Source of the DNA: Xanthomonas hydrangeae
GTDB lineage: Bacteria; Pseudomonadota; Gammaproteobacteria; Xanthomonadales; Xanthomonadaceae
DNA: 64,000 nt
Direction: 5' to 3'
NCBI GenBank assembly: GCA_905142475.1
Contig: LR990730.1
Coordinates: 2,914,001 to 2,978,000 of the forward strand
The stretch's first letter is position 1; every line of letters starts with the position of its first letter. A program made the translations under genes and the position numbers. Under the pieces are notes generated by a model. That model saw nothing but the letters and a program-made list of their open reading frames with translations, had not been told where the DNA came from and did no database searches. Below are positions 40,229 to 52,783 of the stretch, in pieces.

Positions 40229-42820
40229 TCAGGCAGCGACGGTATCCGCGACATCCTGATATTCCTGGATCTGATCGAAGTTCATGTAGCGATAAATCTG
40301 GTCGCCACTGGTCTTGATCACGCCCACATCGGCCATGTACTCGTCCTTGGTCGGGATGCGACCCAGACGCGAGCAGATCGCGGCCAACTCTGCCGAACCC
40401 AGATATACGTTGGTGTTGCGACCAAGACGATTCGGGAAGTTACGCGTGGAGGTGGAGAACACCGTGGCGCCCTCGCGTGCCTGCGCCTGGTTGCCCATGC
40501 ACAGCGAGCAGCCCGGCATTTCCATGCGTGCGCCGGCCGCGCCGAAGGTGCCGTAATGGCCTTCCTTGGTCAGCTCGGAGGCGTCCATCTTGGTCGGCGG
40601 CGCAACCCACAAACGGGTCGGGATATCGCGCTTGCCTTCCAGCAACTTGGCAGCGGCACGGAAGTGACCGATGTTGGTCATGCACGAACCGATGAACACC
40701 TCGTCGATCGCCGCACCGGCAACCTCGGACAGCGTCTTGACGTCGTCCGGGTCGTTCGGGCACGCCACGATCGGCTCGTGAATGTCGGCCAGGTCGATCT
40801 CGATCACCGCCGCGTATTCGGCGTCGGCATCGGGCTGCAGCAGCTGCGGGTCGGCCAGCCACTCTTCCATCTTCTTGATGCGGCGGCCCAGCGTGCGCGC
40901 ATCGGCATAGCCTTCGGCAATCATCCAGCGCAGCAGGGTGATGTTGCTGGTCAGGTATTCGATGATCGGCGCCTTGTCCAGGTGCACGGTGCAACCTGCG
41001 GCCGAACGCTCGGCCGAGGCATCGGACAGCTCGAACGCCTGCTCCACCTTCAGGTTCGGCAAGCCTTCGATTTCCAGGATGCGGCCGGAGAAGATGTTCT
41101 TCTTGCCCTGCTTGGCCACGGTCAGCAAACCGTCCTTGATCGCATACAGCGGGATCGCATTGACCAGGTCACGCAGGGTCACGCCCGGCTGCATCTCACC
41201 CTTGAAGCGCACCAGCACGCTCTCGGGCATGTCCAGCGGCATCACGCCGGTGGCGGCGGCAAAGGCAACCAGACCGGAGCCGGCCGGGAACGAAATACCG
41301 ATCGGGAAACGGGTGTGCGAGTCGCCGCCGGTGCCGACGGTGTCGGGCAGCAGCATACGATTGAGCCAGCTGTGGATCACGCCATCGCCCGGACGCAGCG
41401 ACACGCCGCCACGGGTGGAGATGAACTCCGGCAAGGTGTGGTGGGTCTTGACGTCCACCGGCTTCGGGTAAGCGGCGGTGTGGCAGAACGACTGCATCAC
41501 CAGATCGGCAGAGAAACCCAGGCAGGCCAGGTCCTTGAGCTCGTCGCGTGTCATCGGGCCGGTGGTGTCCTGCGAGCCCACCGAGGTCATCTTCGGCTCG
41601 CAATAGGTGCCCGGGCGCATGCCTTGGCCTTCCGGCAGACCGCAGGCACGGCCGACCATCTTCTGCGCCAGCGAGAAGCCCTTGCCGGTATCCGGCGGCA
41701 CCATCGGCAGACGGAACAAGTCAGACGCCGGCAGGCCCAGGAATTCGCGCGCCTTGGCGGTGAGACCACGGCCGACGATCAGTGGAATGCGGCCACCGGC
41801 GCGCACTTCGTCGAACAGCACGTCCGACTTCATCGCGAACTCGGCGATCACCTGCCCGTTCTTCAGCGCCTTGCCGTCGTACGGACGCAGCTCGACCACA
41901 TCGCCGTGCTCCATCTGCGACACGTCCAGCTCGATCGGCAACGCACCGGCGTCTTCCATCGTGTTGTAGAAGATCGGTGCGATCTTGCTGCCCAGGCACA
42001 CACCGCCGAAGCGCTTGTTCGGGATGTACGGAATGTCCTCGCCGGTCCACCACAGCACCGAGTTGGTGGCCGACTTGCGCGAGGAACCGGTACCGACCAC
42101 GTCGCCCACATAGGCGACCAGATGGCCCTTGTCCTTGAGATCGGCAATGGCCTGGATCGGGCCGCGCTTGCCGTCTTCTTCCGGCACGAAGGCCGCGCCG
42201 TCGCGGGCGTTCTTGAGCATTGCCAACGCATGCAGCGGGATGTCCGGGCGCGTGGTCGCATCCGGGGCCGGCGACAGGTCGTCGGTGTTGGTCTCGCCCG
42301 GCACCTTGAACACGGTGACGGTCAGGCTCTGCGGCACTTCCGGCTTGCTGGTGAACCACTCGCCCTCAGCCCAGCTCTGCAGCACGGCCTTGGCGTGCGC
42401 ATTACCGGCCTCGGCCTTTTCCTGCACGTCGTGGAAGGCATCGAACACCAGCAAGGTGTGCTTGAGCGCCTCGGCGGCGGTGGCGCCCAGCTCGGCGTTG
42501 TCGAGCAGGTCGATCAGCGGCTGGATGTTGTAGCCGCCCAGCATGGTGCCGAGCAGCTCGGTCGCACGCGTGGGGTTGATCAGCGCGGTGGTCTCGGTGC
42601 CGAACGCCAGCGCGGCCAGGTACGAGGCCTTGACCTTGGCGGCGTCGTCGACACCGGCCGGCACGCGCTGGCTGAGCAGCTCGACCAGGAACTCCGCTTC
42701 ACCCGCAGGCGGGGCCTTGAGCAGCTCGATGACCTCGGCGGTCTGCTGCGCGGTCAGCGGCAGCGGCGGGATACCGAGCGCGGCGCGCTCTGCAACGTGG
42801 TGGCGATAGGCTTCCAACAT
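40229..42820 (-). CDS. acnB: Aconitate hydratase B
   Basis: 863 aa, the normal length for AcnB. Interconverts citrate and isocitrate in the TCA cycle using a [4Fe-4S] cluster. An N-terminal HEAT-like domain (1-160) is followed by the swivel domain and then the three cluster-binding domains. Cluster cysteines are visible in [12 protein letters not shown] and CSLCMGNQ, with [12 protein letters not shown] nearby. ATG 42820 begins [22 protein letters not shown], the usual AcnB start. AcnB can act as an iron-responsive RNA-binding protein in other bacteria. It lies 75 bases after the vapC-like gene on the same strand. Confidence 0.97.
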   Translation of the reverse strand: MLEAYRHHVAERAALGIPPLPLTAQQTAEVIELLKAPPAGEAEFLVELLSQRVPAGVDDAAKVKASYLAALAFGTETTALINPTRATELLGTMLGGYNIQPLIDLLDNAELGATAAEALKHTLLVFDAFHDVQEKAEAGNAHAKAVLQSWAEGEWFTSKPEVPQSLTVTVFKVPGETNTDDLSPAPDATTRPDIPLHALAMLKNARDGAAFVPEEDGKRGPIQAIADLKDKGHLVAYVGDVVGTGSSRKSATNSVLWWTGEDIPYIPNKRFGGVCLGSKIAPIFYNTMEDAGALPIELDVSQMEHGDVVELRPYDGKALKNGQVIAEFAMKSDVLFDEVRAGGRIPLIVGRGLTAKAREFLGLPASDLFRLPMVPPDTGKGFSLAQKMVGRACGLPEGQGMRPGTYCEPKMTSVGSQDTTGPMTRDELKDLACLGFSADLVMQSFCHTAAYPKPVDVKTHHTLPEFISTRGGVSLRPGDGVIHSWLNRMLLPDTVGTGGDSHTRFPIGISFPAGSGLVAFAAATGVMPLDMPESVLVRFKGEMQPGVTLRDLVNAIPLYAIKDGLLTVAKQGKKNIFSGRILEIEGLPNLKVEQAFELSDASAERSAAGCTVHLDKAPIIEYLTSNITLLRWMIAEGYADARTLGRRIKKMEEWLADPQLLQPDADAEYAAVIEIDLADIHEPIVACPNDPDDVKTLSEVAGAAIDEVFIGSCMTNIGHFRAAAKLLEGKRDIPTRLWVAPPTKMDASELTKEGHYGTFGAAGARMEMPGCSLCMGNQAQAREGATVFSTSTRNFPNRLGRNTNVYLGSAELAAICSRLGRIPTKDEYMADVGVIKTSGDQIYRYMNFDQIQEYQDVADTVAA

Positions 42821-42839
42821 GCGGATTCTCCGAAAAGAC

Positions 42840-42890
42840 AACGTGTGAATGTGTAAAACGTGAATGCGTAAATGCGAAACGTGGATGCGT
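42840..42890. repeat. Imperfect short direct repeats in acnB leader
   Basis: Three diverged units of about 17-20 bases (AACGTGTGAATGTGTA, AACGTGAATGCGTAAATGCG, AACGTGGATGCGTGCAG on the + strand) lie between the toxin stop and acnB, 20 bases before the acnB start. They might affect the acnB leader RNA or be a slippage-generated tract. Confidence 0.55.
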
Positions 42891-42895
42891 GCAGA

Positions 42896-43306
42896 TCAGC
42901 TTGCGGGTTTGGGAACAATGATCTTCAAACCCTTGAAGTAGTCGCGAAAAAAACCCTCGTCGCGGGTGATCAGCCCATCGCACTGGAGCATCGCGTGGGC
43001 GCCGATCAGGAAATCGGCCACCACCCGCTCGCGTTTGCCGCCGCGCGCGCGGAAGCGCTTGTTCATGTGGCCGGCGCGTACCGCCGCCGCTTCCTGGGTG
43101 GCTTCGTAGCGCACCCCGATCGAGGCCAGCGTTTCCATCAGGTCGACCTGGGTATCGAGCATGGCCAGCACCTCGGCCACCACCGCATCGCAGACCACCA
43201 CCTCGTCGCGCGCCAGCGCATCGCCGATGCAGATCTCCGACACCTCGCCGTAGACCGCATCGCCGATCAGGATGTCCAGCAACACCGAAGAATCCAGGGC
43301 GATCAT
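42896..43306 (-). CDS. PIN-domain toxin (VapC-type ribonuclease)
   Basis: 136 aa. The PIN fold has the acidic metal-binding set D5 (MIALDSSVLLD), E45 (VVAEVLAML), D98 (VADFLIGAHA) and D116 (ITRDEGFF). Such toxins cleave tRNA or rRNA when the antitoxin is lost. Its ATG overlaps the upstream antitoxin stop by four bases (ATGA), the usual toxin-antitoxin coupling. It sits between the antitoxin and acnB. Confidence 0.88.
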   Translation of the reverse strand: MIALDSSVLLDILIGDAVYGEVSEICIGDALARDEVVVCDAVVAEVLAMLDTQVDLMETLASIGVRYEATQEAAAVRAGHMNKRFRARGGKRERVVADFLIGAHAMLQCDGLITRDEGFFRDYFKGLKIIVPKPAS

Positions 43307-43551
43307 GGGTCGAACGGATCCCCGGGCGCGCGGCCACGGATGGCGCGCATGGCTTCGTCGGTGTTGGTCAGGCCGTCGACCAGCTTGAACTTGCCGCGCA
43401 CCTTGCGCAGCGCCTCGCTGACGTCCTTGCGCAGGATGATACGGCCGCCGTCGAGTTCGATCTTGAGCGTGGTGCCCTTGGTCAGGCCCAGGGCATCGCG
43501 TACGGCTTTGGGCAGCGTGATCTGCCCGCGTTCGGCAACTGTGGCTTCCAT
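43303..43551 (-). CDS. AbrB/MazE-type antitoxin (VapB-like)
   Basis: 82 aa. The swapped-hairpin AbrB DNA-binding domain covers residues 1-45 (VAERGQITLPKAVRDALGL), and the C-terminal tail (GKFKLVDGL...PGDPFDP) would wrap the toxin. The family normally represses its own promoter; a matching inverted repeat covers the promoter upstream (43570-43594). It is co-directional and overlapping with the PIN toxin gene and divergent from acnA. Confidence 0.88.
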   Translation of the reverse strand: MEATVAERGQITLPKAVRDALGLTKGTTLKIELDGGRIILRKDVSEALRKVRGKFKLVDGLTNTDEAMRAIRGRAPGDPFDP

Positions 43552-43569
43552 GAAGGTGGCCCCGGCATA

Positions 43570-43610
43570 AAGTATGCAGCGATTTTACATACTTGACTTG
43601 TCGTACTCAA
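43570..43610 (-). promoter_or_regulatory. Toxin-antitoxin promoter with operator-like inverted repeat
   Basis: On the minus strand TTGAGT (43605-43610), a 17-base spacer and TAAAAT (43582-43587) form a good sigma-70 promoter about 31 bases before the antitoxin ATG. The inverted repeat AAGTATG-N11-CATACTT (43570-43594) covers the -10, as expected for AbrB-type autorepression. A + strand -35-like TTGACT at 43593 with CATACC 17 bases on may serve acnA, so the two transcription units could share this control region. Confidence 0.6.
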
Positions 43611-43702
43611 GACCACATACCGAGTCCTGCAACCGAACGTACACACTGAATTAGTCACACTGTTCAGAAGAAACCTAAAGCCTGCTGCCATAGGAGTGAT
43701 GC

Positions 43703-46471
<2,769 letters not shown>

Positions 46472-46500
46472 TCGCACAGCGCATTGCGCTTTACACGTTC

Positions 46501-46537
46501 AACGACACTCCCGCCGCTTGGCGGGAGTGTCGTTTTG
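46501..46537 (+). terminator. Rho-independent terminator of acnA
   Basis: AACGACACTCCCGCC/GGCGGGAGTGTCGTT stem with a 4-base loop and a TTTT tail, 30 bases after the stop. Confidence 0.93.
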
Positions 46538-46683
46538 GGCGGCCAGAACTTTGTAACGCCGGGCAAGTGAGCAATCGTCAGATGCACAGAGACCATGCGC
46601 GCGAACGCAGCGCGACGGACAGATGTGCTTCCAACAGGCACTGGCCGCGCTCGCCTGCCGATACACGCATTAGAAGCGCCGTA

Positions 46684-47133
46684 TCAGCGCCCCGTCGGCT
46701 CCCATTGCGCGTGATACAGCTGCCAGTCGCCGTCCTGCAATCGCCAGCCGGTGGTCACCTGATAGGTCTGCGCCTGCTCGGGCAGCCACGCCCCGCTACC
46801 ACCGGTCAGCAATGCGGTGAAGCGCGCCGTTGCCGTGTCGCCATGCAGCTCCACGGTCACTGGGCCCATGGTCACGCCGATCTTTTGGTTGCCCAGCATC
46901 TGCAGTTGCATCAACCGCCGCAAACCTGCCGCATCCAAACCGTGTTCACCAACAAAATCGTCGGCCACCGGCGCCATCGCATCGCCGATATCACGCGCCT
47001 CGATCGCCTGATGCAGTTGTTCAAGCGTCGCGCGCAAACGTTGCTCCGGCGCAGCCCGTGCGCAACCCAATAGCGCTACAAGGCACAGCGCGGCACCCCA
47101 CCATCGCAAGCGCACTTGAATGCTGCCCTGCAT
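46684..47133 (-). CDS. Putative lipoprotein, NTF2-like
   Basis: 149 aa. ATG 47131-47133 gives a lipoprotein signal (MQGSIQVRLRWWGAALCLVALLGC with lipobox LLGC, Cys 24). The mature part (helix LHQAIEARDIGDAMAPVADDF, then beta strands ending WRLQDGDWQLYHAQWEP) has the pattern of an NTF2-like/SnoaL-type cone fold. It is probably anchored to the inner or outer membrane. It is divergent from rpfB with 97 bases between the starts. No function is known. Confidence 0.8.
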   Translation of the reverse strand: MQGSIQVRLRWWGAALCLVALLGCARAAPEQRLRATLEQLHQAIEARDIGDAMAPVADDFVGEHGLDAAGLRRLMQLQMLGNQKIGVTMGPVTVELHGDTATARFTALLTGGSGAWLPEQAQTYQVTTGWRLQDGDWQLYHAQWEPTGR

Positions 47134-47230
47134 CACACTTCGCCTTTTACATGCATGACGGTATGCTGCCACTTGCAGTCGTGCCGTGGAACACACCGCG
47201 TCACGCACCGAACACCCTGGAGGGGGGCAG

Positions 47231-48913
47231 ATGAATCAGGCACGTCCTTGGTTACAGAGTTATCCGGCCGGCGTCGCCGCCGAGATCGATCTTGAGCAGT
47301 TCCGCACCGTTGCGGAAGTATTCGCCACTTCGGTCGCGCGCTTCGCCGATCGCCCCGCGTATCACAGCTTCGGCAAGACCATCACCTACCGCGAAGCCGA
47401 TCAGCTGGTCGAGCAATTTGCCGCCTATCTGCTTGGCGAATTGCAGTTGAAAAAAGGCGACCGCGTCGCCTTGATGATGCCCAACTGCCTGCAGTACCCG
47501 GTCGCCACGTTCGGCATCCTGCGTGCCGGTCTGACCGTGGTCAATGTCAATCCGCTGTACACCCCGCGCGAGCTGAAGCATCAACTGATCGACTCCGGCG
47601 CCAGCGTACTGGTGGTCATCGACAATTTCGGCACCACCGTGCAGCAGGTCATCGCCGATACCCCGGTCAAGCAGGTGATCACCACCGGCCTGGGCGACAT
47701 GCTCGGCTTCCCGAAAGCGGCGGTGGTCAACTTCGTCGTCAAGTACGTCAAGAAGCTGGTGCCGGAGTATCGCCTCAAGGGCGCGATCCGTTTCCGTGAA
47801 GCACTCGCGCTGGGCCGCAAACACAAGGTTCCGACGCTGCAGATCGAATCCGACGACATCGCCTTCCTGCAATACACCGGCGGCACCACCGGCGTGGCCA
47901 AGGGCGCGATGCTCACCCACCGCAATCTGGTCGCGAACATGCAGCAAGCCCACCAGTGGCTGGCCGGCACCGGCAGACTGGAAGAAGGCGCCGAGGTGGT
48001 GATCACCGCGCTGCCGCTGTATCACATCTTCGCGCTGACGGCGAACGGGCTGGTCTTCATGAAGATCGGCGGCTGCAATCACCTGATCAGCAACCCGCGC
48101 GACATGCCCGGCTTCGTCAAGGAATTGAAGAAGACCCGCTTCACCGCCTTCACTGGGGTCAACACGCTGTTCAACGGCTTGCTCAATACGCCAGGGTTCG
48201 ATCAGGTCGATTTCTCCTCGCTCAAGATGACCCTCGGCGGCGGCATGGCGGTGCAACGCTCGGTCGCCGAACGCTGGAAGAAGGTCACCGGCCTGACCCT
48301 GGTCGAGGCCTACGGCCTGACCGAGACCTCGCCGGCCGCCTGCATCAACCCGATGGATCTGAAGGACTACAACGGCTCGATCGGCCTGCCGATTCCGTCC
48401 ACCGATGCCTGCATCAAGGACGACGTCGGCGCCGTGCTGCCGCAGGGCGAGATCGGCGAGCTGTGCATCAAGGGCCCGCAGGTGATGAAGGGCTATTGGA
48501 AGAAACCCGAAGAAACCGCCAAGGTCATGGACGCCGAGGGCTGGCTACATACCGGCGACATCGCCCGCATGGACGAACAAGGCTTCGTCTACATCGTCGA
48601 TCGCAAGAAAGACATGATTCTGGTCTCCGGTTTCAACGTGTATCCGAACGAGATCGAAGACGTGATCGCCGAAATGCCAGGCGTACTGGAAGTGGCCGCC
48701 GTGGGCGTGCCGGACGAGAAGTCCGGCGAGATCGTCAAGGCTGTCATCGTCAAGAAGGACCCTGCCCTGACTGCCGACGCCGTGAAGGCGCATTGCCGCG
48801 CCAACCTGACCGGCTACAAGCAGCCGCGCGTGATCGAATTCCGCAAGGAATTGCCGAAAACCAACGTCGGCAAGATCCTGCGTCGCGAATTGCGGGATGC
48901 GCCCAAGGGATAA
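47231..48913 (+). CDS. rpfB: Long-chain fatty acyl-CoA ligase RpfB (FadD-like)
   Basis: 560 aa. Activates fatty acids to acyl-CoA via an acyl-adenylate; in Xanthomonas RpfB is involved in processing and turnover of DSF-family signals and can replace FadD. The ATP-binding signature [25 protein letters not shown] and the C-terminal [25 protein letters not shown]...[11 protein letters not shown] motif are present, as is the catalytic Lys region [21 protein letters not shown] lies just before ATG 47231. It is followed by a hairpin terminator and rpfF. Confidence 0.96.
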   Translation: MNQARPWLQSYPAGVAAEIDLEQFRTVAEVFATSVARFADRPAYHSFGKTITYREADQLVEQFAAYLLGELQLKKGDRVALMMPNCLQYPVATFGILRAGLTVVNVNPLYTPRELKHQLIDSGASVLVVIDNFGTTVQQVIADTPVKQVITTGLGDMLGFPKAAVVNFVVKYVKKLVPEYRLKGAIRFREALALGRKHKVPTLQIESDDIAFLQYTGGTTGVAKGAMLTHRNLVANMQQAHQWLAGTGRLEEGAEVVITALPLYHIFALTANGLVFMKIGGCNHLISNPRDMPGFVKELKKTRFTAFTGVNTLFNGLLNTPGFDQVDFSSLKMTLGGGMAVQRSVAERWKKVTGLTLVEAYGLTETSPAACINPMDLKDYNGSIGLPIPSTDACIKDDVGAVLPQGEIGELCIKGPQVMKGYWKKPEETAKVMDAEGWLHTGDIARMDEQGFVYIVDRKKDMILVSGFNVYPNEIEDVIAEMPGVLEVAAVGVPDEKSGEIVKAVIVKKDPALTADAVKAHCRANLTGYKQPRVIEFRKELPKTNVGKILRRELRDAPKG

Positions 48914-48958
48914 TCACCAGCGCCACCGCAGATCGACGGCCACCCCGGCTGCCATCCC

Positions 48959-48998
48959 ACGCCCGCATTGCCTCCAGGCCTTGCGGGCGTTTGCTTTT
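48959..48998 (+). terminator. Terminator between rpfB and rpfF
   Basis: ACGCCCGCA/TGCGGGCGT stem with a loop that itself can pair (GCCTccaGGC), then TTGCTTTT. It suggests that rpfF has its own promoter in the remaining 90 bases before its start. Confidence 0.75.
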
Positions 48999-49090
48999 GC
49001 ACGCATAGAATCGGACGTCGGCGCACGCTTTTTTCATCTCACTCTCCGTCCGTAAGGCGGCCGGCCGGACGGTCTTCACGGAGAACCACC

Positions 49091-49960
49091 ATGTCTGCAG
49101 TTCAACCTTTCATTCGCACCAACATCGGCTCGACCCTACGCATCATCGAAGAACCGCAGCGTGACGTGTACTGGATCCACATGCATGCCGACCTGGCCAC
49201 CAATCCGGGACCAGCCTGCTTCTCGTCGCGGCTGGTCGACGACATCACCGGCTATCAGACCAACCTCGGTCAGCGGCTGAAGACGGCTGGCGTGCTGTCA
49301 CCGCACGTGGTGCTGGCATCGGACAGCGACGTATTCAATCTGGGAGGCGATCTGGCGCTGTTCTGCCAGCTGATCCGCGAAGGCGACCGTGCACGCCTGC
49401 TCGACTATGCGCAGCGCTGCGTGCGCGGCGTGCATGCGTTCCACGTCGGCCTCGGCGCGCGTGCGCACAGCATCGCATTGGTCCAGGGCAATGCACTCGG
49501 CGGCGGGTTCGAAGCAGCGCTGAGCTGCCACACCATCATTGCCGAGGAAGGCGTGATGATGGGTTTGCCGGAGGTGCTGTTCGATCTGTTCCCGGGCATG
49601 GGCGCCTACTCTTTCATGTGCCAGCGCGTCAGTGCACAGCTGGCTCAAAAGATCATGCTCGACGGCAATCTGTATTCGGCCGAGGAACTGCTCGGCATGG
49701 GGCTGATTGATCGCGTCGTGCCGCGTGGCCAGGGCGTTACAGCTGTGGAACAGGTGATCCGCGAGAGCAAGCGCACCCCACACGCCTGGGCGGCGATGCA
49801 GCAGGTACGCGAAATGACCACCGCCGTGCCGTTACAGGAGATGATGCGCATCACCGAGATCTGGGTGGACACCGCGATGCAGCTCGGCGAGAAATCGCTG
49901 CGCACCATGGACCGCCTGGTGCGTGCGCAGTCGCGCCGCTCAGGGATCGACGCGGGCTGA
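49091..49960 (+). CDS. rpfF: DSF synthase RpfF
   Basis: 289 aa, crotonase superfamily. Makes the diffusible signal factor cis-11-methyl-2-dodecenoic acid and relatives from acyl-ACP by combined thioesterase and dehydratase activity. The two catalytic glutamates E141 (GGGFEAALSC) and E161 (MMGLPEVLFDLFPGMGAY) occupy exactly the positions known from X. campestris, and the oxyanion-hole glycines are present. ATG 49091 gives the standard N-terminus MSAVQPFIRTNIGSTLRIIEE. It converges with rpfC: only 13 bases separate the two stop codons. Known regulation includes RpfC binding to RpfF. Confidence 0.98.
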   Translation: MSAVQPFIRTNIGSTLRIIEEPQRDVYWIHMHADLATNPGPACFSSRLVDDITGYQTNLGQRLKTAGVLSPHVVLASDSDVFNLGGDLALFCQLIREGDRARLLDYAQRCVRGVHAFHVGLGARAHSIALVQGNALGGGFEAALSCHTIIAEEGVMMGLPEVLFDLFPGMGAYSFMCQRVSAQLAQKIMLDGNLYSAEELLGMGLIDRVVPRGQGVTAVEQVIRESKRTPHAWAAMQQVREMTTAVPLQEMMRITEIWVDTAMQLGEKSLRTMDRLVRAQSRRSGIDAG

Positions 49961-49973
49961 TGCGCCAGGGGTC

Positions 49974-52148
49974 TTATTCGCTGCCAAGGGGGGAGCGCTC
50001 GCCGTCCTCGACATGCTGCATGCGTGAGTCGAGTGCGTCCCTACCGGCCTTCAGTTGCTCGCGCAATTCAGACAGCCGTTGCCGCCACTCCGCCTGCAGT
50101 TGCCAGTCGGCCATGCGCATCAGCTCACCGCCATTGCTGGCAACCTGGGCCAGTCCCAGGTTGCTCGCCACCCCCCGCAGCGCGTGTGCACTTTCACGCA
50201 ATTGCTCCCAGTCCGAGCGCGTACCGTCGCGCTCGATTGCCTCTACGCAGTTCTGCGCATCTTCCAGACATTGCCGTACGAACTGACGTTCGAACTCGTC
50301 GCCCATTCCGAGCGAGGCCAACTCATCGAGCACACTGGAATCGAGCACGCCTTCGAAGGTGGCCGGAATCTGTACGCTCGCGGTCGGCGTGGCCAAGGCC
50401 CGCGTACTGACGGCCAGATCCGCCAACGTATCCAGGAGCTTGGACGCCACCACCGGCTTGGCTAAAAAGGCACGCGCGCCAGCCTGTTCGCAGCTACGAA
50501 TCGCTTCGGGAGTGACATCGGCGCTGAGCACGACCACCGGGGTATAGCGCATTCCGCTGGCCTGCATTACCCGTAATTGCTTGAGCATGTCCAGACCACT
50601 CATGCCCGGCATGTGCAGATCGACGATGACCGCATCGAAATCTTCTTCAGCCATTGCATCCAGCACCTGCTCGGCGCCGTTGACGCACCTCACCTTGTGC
50701 CCGGCCTTTTCCAGCAACCGCTGCAACACCATGCGGTTTGCTTCGTGGTCGTCGGCCACCAGCATGCGCATGTTGCGCACGCGCGCGCGATGACGCAGAA
50801 ACGGATTGGAGAACGCGATGACGTTGGAGGCTTCCAGTTCGTCTTGCGTTCCCACGAGTGCGCCGCCGGACGCCTGTGCGGGTGCCGCCTGCACAGGTAC
50901 GCCGATCGCCATCGGCAGTTCGAACCAGAACACGCTACCGCTGGGCTGGTTCTCCTTGAACCCGATGCTGCCGCCCATTGCCTCCACCAACCCCTTGGCG
51001 ATGGTGGTGCCAAGCCCAGTCCCCTCATAACGCCGCGACAGGCCAACGTCTGCCTGCTCGAACGCGTCGAACAGCCGCGACCGCATATCCAGCGGTACCC
51101 CGATGCCGGTGTCTTCCACATCGAACCGCAGTCGCAGCGCGCTGCCGACGGACACTCGCGTGATCCGCAGCAGCACATGGCCTTGCTCGGTGAATTTGAC
51201 GGCATTGCCCACGATGTTGAGCAGTACCTGCCGCAGATGGCCAGTGTCACCCTTAAGCAAATCGGGAACGTCGGCAGCAACCTGGGTGCTGTAGTGCAAG
51301 CCTCGCGCCCTGGCCTGCGGCTGCAGGATCAGTCCAATCGCGCCGAGTAGCTCACGCAGCGAAAAATCGCGCTGGTCGATGCGAATCTTGCCGGCCTCGA
51401 TCGCTGAAATGTCCAACACTTCTTCGACCAGCGACAGCAGGCTGCGTGCCGACGCCTGGATGGTGTTGACGCACTCCTTCTGCTCAGCATCCAGGCGCGT
51501 GGTTGCCAGCACTTCGGTCATGCCCGACAGCCCATTGAGCGGCGTGCGGAATTCGTGACTCATATTGGCCAGAAAACGGCTCTTTGCCTGATTGGCATGA
51601 CGCGCCTCGCGCACCGCCCGTGTCATCGCACGCAACAGCGAATCGAAGTACAGCGGCACGGCGATCAGGCCCAGCAACAAGCCCCAGCTCAGGTATGGAT
51701 TGGCTTTCCAGTAGGGTGAAATCAGGATGGCGCTGAGGAAACACAGGCTGCCCATTGCCGTAGCGGCGCGCAGATAGTTGCTGCCGTAGCGCAGACCGTT
51801 GCCGATGGTCACCCACATGCACACTGCGTACAACGGTGAGGCAGGCTCGCCCTGGATCGCCATGATGGCGCCGGTGCAGGTGTAATCCAGCAGCATGCCG
51901 ATCAGGCGCCGCGTGTGGGACACCTGCGGTCGCAGCAGGATCGCCACCATCAGGCCAAGCGACACCACCAGCTCGCCCACCAGGATCAACCAAGTGGCAA
52001 CCAGCGTGTCGCCATGCGTATGTTGGTAGCGCCAGCCCAGGTAAGAAATAAACAGGGTGGTAATGATGATACGGACCAGATTTTGCGCGTGCTCCGTGTC
52101 CGCCCGTCCTGACAGACGTTGCTTCAACCATGGCAGTGGAAACTTCAT
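49974..52148 (-). CDS. rpfC: DSF sensor hybrid histidine kinase RpfC
   Basis: 724 aa inner-membrane sensor of DSF. A short periplasm-facing N-terminus and five membrane segments (about 22-175) precede the HisKA domain with H198 (MSHEFRTPLNG) and an HATPase (N-box NIVGNAVKF, G-boxes DTGIG and GTGLG). The receiver domain (about 460-580) has D510, and the C-terminal HPt has H655 (ESAHALRG). These match H198, D512 and H657 of the 726-aa X. campestris protein. It passes phosphate to RpfG and binds RpfF. ATG 52148 starts MKFPLPWLKQRLSGRAD, seven bases after rpfH. Third gene of the rpfG-rpfH-rpfC operon. Confidence 0.98.
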   Translation of the reverse strand: MKFPLPWLKQRLSGRADTEHAQNLVRIIITTLFISYLGWRYQHTHGDTLVATWLILVGELVVSLGLMVAILLRPQVSHTRRLIGMLLDYTCTGAIMAIQGEPASPLYAVCMWVTIGNGLRYGSNYLRAATAMGSLCFLSAILISPYWKANPYLSWGLLLGLIAVPLYFDSLLRAMTRAVREARHANQAKSRFLANMSHEFRTPLNGLSGMTEVLATTRLDAEQKECVNTIQASARSLLSLVEEVLDISAIEAGKIRIDQRDFSLRELLGAIGLILQPQARARGLHYSTQVAADVPDLLKGDTGHLRQVLLNIVGNAVKFTEQGHVLLRITRVSVGSALRLRFDVEDTGIGVPLDMRSRLFDAFEQADVGLSRRYEGTGLGTTIAKGLVEAMGGSIGFKENQPSGSVFWFELPMAIGVPVQAAPAQASGGALVGTQDELEASNVIAFSNPFLRHRARVRNMRMLVADDHEANRMVLQRLLEKAGHKVRCVNGAEQVLDAMAEEDFDAVIVDLHMPGMSGLDMLKQLRVMQASGMRYTPVVVLSADVTPEAIRSCEQAGARAFLAKPVVASKLLDTLADLAVSTRALATPTASVQIPATFEGVLDSSVLDELASLGMGDEFERQFVRQCLEDAQNCVEAIERDGTRSDWEQLRESAHALRGVASNLGLAQVASNGGELMRMADWQLQAEWRQRLSELREQLKAGRDALDSRMQHVEDGERSPLGSE

Positions 52149-52155
52149 AGACGCC

Positions 52156-52782
52156 TCAGACGCGCGGTGGCGTCGATGGGGTTGGGATCCTTCCGTGCTG
52201 CGTCGCAGCGTCGATACCTGCAGCGGGCGGTGGCTCAATGATCGCCTGATCGTGCTCGCGCAGCGTACGCAACAATGACATAGGAATCACGATCAACGCA
52301 CCCAGCAGCGCGATCGCCAAGCCAAGCCGACCCTGCCAAAAGCTACTGTTGGCCAGCGTTGTGCCGAAGCTGAGCGTGGCCATGGCCACTGCGTTGTGCA
52401 GAGCCTCGCTACCGAACCGCAGCCCATTGCCGATCGTTATCCAAAGCAACACGACATACAAGAATGCCATTGGCGCCCCCATCCAGGTCATCGCCAGCCC
52501 GATCAAGCCGTAATCGGACAGCATCCCTAGCGTGCGACGCAGATGCGAGCGCTGTGGGTTTGCAACAATCCAGCCGAAGAGCACCAGCGCCATCCCCTGA
52601 CCGATTGCGATCAGGCAGAACAGCTGCTGCAGCTGGTACCTGGAGACCTGCCACTGCTGAGCGAAGGTCAGCGCATAGACCAGGATCAGCAGAATCAACA
52701 CGATGCGCACCAGCGCCTGACCATGCTCGCTGTCGGCACGCCGGGCGAGTCGAGCGCGCAGCTGGCCAAGCACCGCCTTCAC
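52156..52782 (-). CDS. rpfH: RpfH, membrane protein resembling the RpfC input domain
   Basis: 208 aa with four to five hydrophobic membrane segments. Similar to the N-terminal sensory part of RpfC: RADSEHGQALVRI here against RADTEHAQNLVRI in RpfC, and WITIGNGLRFGSEAL against WVTIGNGLRYGSNYL. It has no kinase domain, so it may be a duplicated input module. GTG 52782 is the likely start, one base after the rpfG stop. RpfH is known from X. campestris and is missing in some xanthomonads; its function there is unclear. Confidence 0.88.
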   Translation of the reverse strand: MKAVLGQLRARLARRADSEHGQALVRIVLILLILVYALTFAQQWQVSRYQLQQLFCLIAIGQGMALVLFGWIVANPQRSHLRRTLGMLSDYGLIGLAMTWMGAPMAFLYVVLLWITIGNGLRFGSEALHNAVAMATLSFGTTLANSSFWQGRLGLAIALLGALIVIPMSLLRTLREHDQAIIEPPPAAGIDAATQHGRIPTPSTPPRV

Positions 52783-52783
52783 T

